DNA from: Alistipes sp.
GTDB taxonomy: Bacteria > Bacteroidota > Bacteroidia > Bacteroidales > Rikenellaceae
DNA: 10,227 bases
Assembly (NCBI GenBank): GCA_017380275.1
Contig: JAFOEH010000326.1
Coordinates: 1-10,227 of the forward strand
Direction: 5' to 3'
The position numbers were made by a program, and so were the translations under genes. Shown here piece by piece: positions 6,811 to 10,227 of this stretch. Position 1 is the first letter of the stretch. Every line of letters starts with the position of its first letter. A model generated the notes under the pieces. The model saw only the letters and a list, made by a program, of their open reading frames with translations. It made no database searches and had not been told where the DNA came from.

Positions 6811-6820
6811 CGCGGCCGCG
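6811..6820. other. GC palindrome in the parA leader
   Basis: CGCGGCCGCG is a perfect 10-base palindrome, all G and C, in an otherwise A-rich leader about 50 bases before the parA start. It could be a protein-binding half-site pair or simply chance. It does not resemble the conserved parS sequence. Confidence 0.3.
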
Positions 6821-6869
6821 AGAAGTGATAAAACCAAACCGAAAGAAACTTTACAAGCGCAATAAAAAG

Positions 6870-7640
6870 ATGTCAAAAGTAGTTGCATTAGCAAACCAAA
6901 AAGGTGGCGTAGGAAAGACCACTACGGCCATCAACCTCGCCGCTTCGCTGGCCTTGCTCGGAAAGAAAGTGTTGCTGCTGGATGCCGATCCGCAGGCAAA
7001 CGCTACATCGGGACTCGGCTTCGATATTGATCTGCCCGGAATTTATGAGTGTCTGGTGGGCGAAAAGAGTGCCGAAGAGGTGATATTGCAGAGCCCCGAC
7101 ATCAAGAAATTGTGGTTGCTGCCATCGAGTATTCAGCTCGTGGCCGCAGATACGGAGCTGCCGAAAATGGAGCAGGCGCACCATATAATTAAAAAGGTGA
7201 TTGAGCCCGTACGCGACAACTTTGACTACATACTGATCGACTGCTCGCCTTCGCTCGGATACACGACCGTGAACATACTGACGGCAGCCGACTCGGTGCT
7301 GATTCCCGTGCAGTGTGAGTATCTGGCCCTTGAGGGTTTGAGCAAGCTGCTCAACACCATTAAGATCGTGAAGAGCGGACTGAATCCCGAGCTTGAGATT
7401 GAGGGTTTTGTTTTGACAATGTATATGCGCAACCGCTTGAACAATCAGGTGGCGACCGAAGTGCGCAACCACTTCGGCGAGTTGGCTTTCGATACGGTTA
7501 TTCAGCGCAACATCCGTCTGGGAGAGGCACCATCGCACGGAAAGCCGATTATGCTGTATGATGCATCGGCGACGGGTGCGGTGAATTACCTCACGCTGGC
7601 GAAGGAGTTTTTGAAGCGTAACCGCAAAATGAATAAGTAA
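6870..7640 (+). CDS. parA: ParA/Soj chromosome-partition ATPase
   Basis: The 256-residue product is a chromosomal ParA (Soj-type) ATPase, which dimerises on ATP, coats nucleoid DNA non-specifically and drives segregation of ParB-bound origin regions. The deviant Walker A motif KGGVGKTT lies at residues 11-18, with both the signature lysine (Lys11) and the P-loop lysine (Lys16). Walker A' LLLDADPQAN is at 35-44 and Walker B ILIDCSPS at 121-128. The length is typical of chromosomal ParA lacking the N-terminal HTH extension of plasmid types. The frame is open back to a GTG at 6825, but that adds a basic, non-conserved tail; the ATG at 6870 starts the family-typical MSKVVALANQ. It is followed by parB after 11 bases and is transcribed away from the CPBP gene. 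Confidence 0.96.
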   Translation: MSKVVALANQKGGVGKTTTAINLAASLALLGKKVLLLDADPQANATSGLGFDIDLPGIYECLVGEKSAEEVILQSPDIKKLWLLPSSIQLVAADTELPKMEQAHHIIKKVIEPVRDNFDYILIDCSPSLGYTTVNILTAADSVLIPVQCEYLALEGLSKLLNTIKIVKSGLNPELEIEGFVLTMYMRNRLNNQVATEVRNHFGELAFDTVIQRNIRLGEAPSHGKPIMLYDASATGAVNYLTLAKEFLKRNRKMNK

Positions 7641-7651
7641 ACAGAAAAGAT

Positions 7652-8512
7652 ATGAAACAGAAAGGTTTAGGTCGAGGTTTGGATGCGATATTCGGAACGG
7701 AGAAGATCTCCGTGAAGGCTACGCCAATGAACCAGATGGCCGAGATTGCAATAGCCCAGATTAAGCCCAATCCGCTACAGCCCCGCACGAAGTTTGACGA
7801 TGAGGCACTCGAGGAGCTGGCTTCGTCGATCCGTGAGTTGGGTGTGATTCAGCCCATAACGGTTAAGAAGTGTAGCGACGGGGAGTATATCATCATCAGC
7901 GGCGAGCGTCGCTGGCGCGCATCGCAGAAGGTGGGACTCGAGACGATTCCTGCCTACATTCGTGATGTGGATGATGAGAATCTGCACGCGATGGCACTCG
8001 TGGAGAACATTCAGCGACAGGATCTCAACGCGATAGAGATTGCGCTGGGTATGCAGCGTTTGATTGATGAGTGCGGCCTGACGCAGGAGGCGATGGCAGA
8101 CAAGGTGGGTAAGAAGCGTTCGACCGTATCGAACTATATGCGACTGTTGAATCTGCCTGGCGAGGTACAGCTTGCGCTGAAGGAGGGACTCATCACGATG
8201 GGACACGCCAAGGCAATTGCGGGTATCGAGGCCGAGCGACAGGTATGGGCATTGAAGCGTTGCGTAAAGAAGGCGCTCTCGGTGCGACAGATGGAGGAGA
8301 TGGCAAGAAAGTTGGCAGAGGAAAAGCCCAAGGCGGTGCAGACGGAGGAGGAGTATCCGGAGTCATATCTGCGACTGGTGGAGCAGATGGAGCAGCTCTT
8401 CTCGGAGAACATCAGCATCAAGCGTGCAAAGAGTGGCGGCGGAAAGATCGTCATCGACTTTGCAAACGACGAGGAGATTGCATCGTTCATCGAGCGTCTG
8501 CAGAATAGATAA
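7652..8512 (+). CDS. parB: ParB/Spo0J chromosome-partition protein (CTP-dependent clamp)
   Basis: The 286-residue product is a ParB protein, which loads at parS sites, slides on DNA as a CTP-fuelled clamp and stimulates ParA. The N-terminal KGLGRGLDAIF (residues 4-14) is the usual ParA-activating tail. The CTP-binding core has NPLQPRTKF at 40-48, the arginine box GERRWRA at 84-90 and ENIQRQDLN at 118-126. A helix-turn-helix follows at about 143-166 (LTQEAMADKVGKKRSTVSNY), with the parS-reading region to about 210. The C-terminal part, about 235-286, is the dimerisation domain. All hallmark residues look intact. The upstream spacer is purine-rich (ACAGAAAAGAT). It is 11 bases after parA and 24 bases before the DUF5683 gene, consistent with one operon. 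Confidence 0.96.
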   Translation: MKQKGLGRGLDAIFGTEKISVKATPMNQMAEIAIAQIKPNPLQPRTKFDDEALEELASSIRELGVIQPITVKKCSDGEYIIISGERRWRASQKVGLETIPAYIRDVDDENLHAMALVENIQRQDLNAIEIALGMQRLIDECGLTQEAMADKVGKKRSTVSNYMRLLNLPGEVQLALKEGLITMGHAKAIAGIEAERQVWALKRCVKKALSVRQMEEMARKLAEEKPKAVQTEEEYPESYLRLVEQMEQLFSENISIKRAKSGGGKIVIDFANDEEIASFIERLQNR

Positions 8513-8536
8513 TTTTTAATAAACGGACCAGACAAG

Positions 8537-9712
8537 GTGATCACTCGAGAGAATATAACATTTTGCAGATTACTCAGCGGCGTGGCACGATGTGCTATGT
8601 TGCTGATGGTGTTCATTGCGTTTGGTTGTGGCGTGGCATCGGCGCAGAATTTGATGCGTGGCCGCAAGCAGATAGTTACGGGAGGTGTGCTGATCGAGAC
8701 GGTAGATTCGCTCGAGCAGGCGCGTCTGGATTCGTTAGCAAATCTACCCGACGAGGTGAAGCGTATGTCCGAGAAACGCGCCAAACGACTGGCCGACTCG
8801 CTGGCCCGTGTTCAGCGCCAAAGAGCGCGGGCAATAGAGATGGGGCGAGTGGATGACGAAGGAAACATCATCCCGCGCGAGAAGTGGTTTGCAGATTCGA
8901 TGTCGCTATCGCGCGTAACAATCACGTCGGCTCTGATACCCGGATATGGACAGATATACAACAAGCAATATTGGAAGCTGCCGGTGCTGTATGGTACGAT
9001 GGGAGCTTCGATAGGCTTGGCGGCACACTTTGGAGGGAAATACAAGCCCCTGAAGCGCGAGTATGATGCGATGATTACCCAGAGCCTGTCGCGCACCGAG
9101 GAGATGAACACGTTGCAACGGCAGATGATCAGAGAGAACACGAAGAAGCAGGTATTTATGTTTACAGCGCTGGCTTCGTACATCTACTTCTTGGGCGATG
9201 CTGCGATGAACTACTCGACCAACGAGGTGTCGGATGTGAAGAAGGCGACAACAATGTCGCTCATTTTCCCCGGCGCAGGACAGGTGTATAACAAGAGCTA
9301 CTGGAAGGCTCCGATAGTGATCGGAGGTTTGGCCTCGATGATATATGTCATAGATTGGAACAATCGCGGATTTCAGCGATTCAAAAAGGCGCACTCGCTC
9401 AGGGCCGACTTCGACCAGAACCCCGACAACTACCCCGACGGGGTGTCGAAGGATGAGTTCCGTGGCCGCTACTCGACCACGTTCCTGAAAAACCTGCGCG
9501 ACTCGTATCGCCGTAACCGAGATCTGAGCATACTGCTTACGGCTGGTGTATATGTTTTCCAGGCGGTCGATGCACACGTTGATGCGCACCTGAAGGATTT
9601 TGACGTGTCGGACAACCTGACAGTAGATATCAATCCGTTGTTTGACTACCAATACTCACAGATAAATGGCGTGGATCCGGTGTTTGGATTCAACCTTAAC
9701 CTTACATTCTAA
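8537..9712 (+). CDS. DUF5683-family membrane/envelope protein with duplicated PGxGQ(I/V)YNK motif
   Basis: This 391-residue protein of unknown function has an N-terminal signal segment (hydrophobic 20-34, ending VASAQ at 33-37), a charged helical stretch at about 52-120 rich in DSL and Arg, and then the DUF5683-type region. That region contains two copies of one motif: PGYGQIYNKQYWKLP at 135-149 and PGAGQVYNKSYWKAP at 245-259, each followed by a hydrophobic membrane segment (148-163 and 258-272). More hydrophobic stretches lie at 206-222 and 330-345. I placed the start at the GTG at 8537 because it supplies Arg11 and Arg18 before the hydrophobic core; an ATG at 8597 would give a signal with no positive charge. 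In Bacteroidales this family commonly follows parB and precedes an MltD-like gene, as here. A role in envelope biogenesis is inference from context. Confidence 0.8.
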   Translation: MITRENITFCRLLSGVARCAMLLMVFIAFGCGVASAQNLMRGRKQIVTGGVLIETVDSLEQARLDSLANLPDEVKRMSEKRAKRLADSLARVQRQRARAIEMGRVDDEGNIIPREKWFADSMSLSRVTITSALIPGYGQIYNKQYWKLPVLYGTMGASIGLAAHFGGKYKPLKREYDAMITQSLSRTEEMNTLQRQMIRENTKKQVFMFTALASYIYFLGDAAMNYSTNEVSDVKKATTMSLIFPGAGQVYNKSYWKAPIVIGGLASMIYVIDWNNRGFQRFKKAHSLRADFDQNPDNYPDGVSKDEFRGRYSTTFLKNLRDSYRRNRDLSILLTAGVYVFQAVDAHVDAHLKDFDVSDNLTVDINPLFDYQYSQINGVDPVFGFNLNLTF

Positions 9713-9713
9713 A

Positions 9714-10227
9714 ATGAAAATTGCAATCAAAGTTCTGCTCGTGAGCCTTGCATTTGTATCGATGGCAACACAGGCAGATGCACAACTATTCAAGAAAGGG
9801 AAAAAACTATCACCCAAAGTGCAGCTGGTCGTGGAGCGTCAGCGCGCCGATTCGCTTGCATCGCTCATAGAGGAGTATCGTCGTCGCGAGAACGACTTAA
9901 AGCAGGCGCTGGCTGAGCAGAGCAAGGAGGAAGTGTACACGCCGACACATCTTATGGCGGTTGAATATTCGCCTGCGCAGGCCGACTCGCTGGCCGAGCA
10001 ACTGAAGCTGGAGCAGGTTAACAACGCTTTTCAGAACTTTTTTGACAACTATATCGTTGAGCCCGAGACGCTGAGCACGGATGCCGAGATGGACTCGCTG
10101 TATGCAGCGCGCCTGAAGGTGCTCGTTTCGCCCATACACCTACCCTACAACGAGCTTGTGCGCTCGTACATAAAGCGTTACACCGATTCGTCGGGTTTGA
10201 TGAGTCGTGTGCTGTCACTGGCACAGT
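9714..10227 (+). CDS. Probable MltD-type lytic transglycosylase, N-terminal part (cut by right edge)
   Basis: The ATG at 9714 begins one base after the DUF5683 stop and the frame stays open for 171 codons to the window edge. Residues 1-23 are a signal peptide (MKIAIKVLLVSLAFVSMATQ followed by ADA), and the mature protein begins near QLFKKGKK. Residues about 35-75 are a charged helical stretch (RADSLASLIEEYRRRENDL), and 88-130 is another. Residues 136-170, including SPIHLPYNELVRSYIKRYT and SRVLSLAQ, match the segment that precedes the SLT catalytic domain in Bacteroidetes membrane-bound lytic murein transglycosylase D proteins, where LPYN(E/x)xVRxYI is characteristic. The catalytic glutamate and any LysM domains would lie beyond the edge. 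Its position after parAB-DUF5683 agrees with the common Bacteroidales order. The product would cleave peptidoglycan glycan strands in the periplasm. Confidence 0.75.
   Translation, partial: MKIAIKVLLVSLAFVSMATQADAQLFKKGKKLSPKVQLVVERQRADSLASLIEEYRRRENDLKQALAEQSKEEVYTPTHLMAVEYSPAQADSLAEQLKLEQVNNAFQNFFDNYIVEPETLSTDAEMDSLYAARLKVLVSPIHLPYNELVRSYIKRYTDSSGLMSRVLSLAQ

Noticed and set aside
6812..6819. Possible parS site near parAB
   Set aside because: The palindrome GCGGCCGC lacks the CACGTG core of canonical parS (TGTTTCACGTGAAACA), and I found no CACGTG-centred match anywhere in the window.
6888..7538. A 216-codon minus-strand frame inside parA
   Set aside because: It is antisense to a complete ParA with all Walker motifs, and its His/Gln-rich translation matches no family I recognise.
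8134..8784. A 216-codon minus-strand frame across the parB/DUF5683 junction
   Set aside because: It runs through two confidently identified plus-strand genes and its Ser/Ala/Cys-rich translation looks like an antisense shadow.
8906..9652. A 248-codon minus-strand frame inside the DUF5683 gene
   Set aside because: It is an antisense shadow rich in His, Arg and Val with no domain; the plus-strand product has a signal peptide and repeated motifs.

Overview
The window looks like an ordinary core-chromosome segment of a Bacteroidales bacterium, most likely an Alistipes-like member of the Rikenellaceae. The lineage call rests on a two-domain OstA-like protein, SurA-type PpiC chaperones, a parA-parB-DUF5683-MltD gene order, TAnnTTTG promoter elements and A-rich leaders without Shine-Dalgarno sequences. 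The genus is a guess from protein style. I see no mobile element, CRISPR array, tRNA, rRNA or defence locus.

Left part (1-6684, all on the minus strand). Reading in the direction of transcription, from 6684 down, the genes are: a CPBP-family membrane protease; a SurA/PpiC-like lipoprotein; a SurA-like chaperone with two parvulin domains; and a long OstA/LptA-like protein with a roughly 320-residue Ala/Glu/Lys/Gln-rich insert. The last three lie 13-20 bases apart and read as one outer-membrane biogenesis operon (OMP chaperones plus LPS transport). After a 183-base AT-rich gap comes the 5' part of a Gfo/Idh/MocA-family oxidoreductase, cut by the left edge. It has its own likely promoter and a different codon style.

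Centre (6685-6869). This is a divergent control region. A TAACTTTG element points left to the CPBP gene and a TAAATTTG element points right to parA. Together with a TATCTTTG element before the lipoprotein gene, the three share the extension TTTGTC(C)GA.

Right part (6870-10227, plus strand). parA, parB, a DUF5683 membrane protein and the start of a probable MltD-type lytic transglycosylase are packed with gaps of 1-24 bases, so chromosome partition genes appear to be co-transcribed with cell-envelope genes. The last gene runs off the right edge before its catalytic domain.

Several minus-strand genes, and ParA, have longer in-frame reading frames that begin at an upstream TTG or GTG. In those cases I placed the start at the internal ATG that gives a proper signal peptide or the conserved family N-terminus. 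I do not see a convincing undescribed system. The best leads are the OstA insert, the shared extended promoter motif, the internal duplication in the DUF5683 protein and a degenerate Tat signal.
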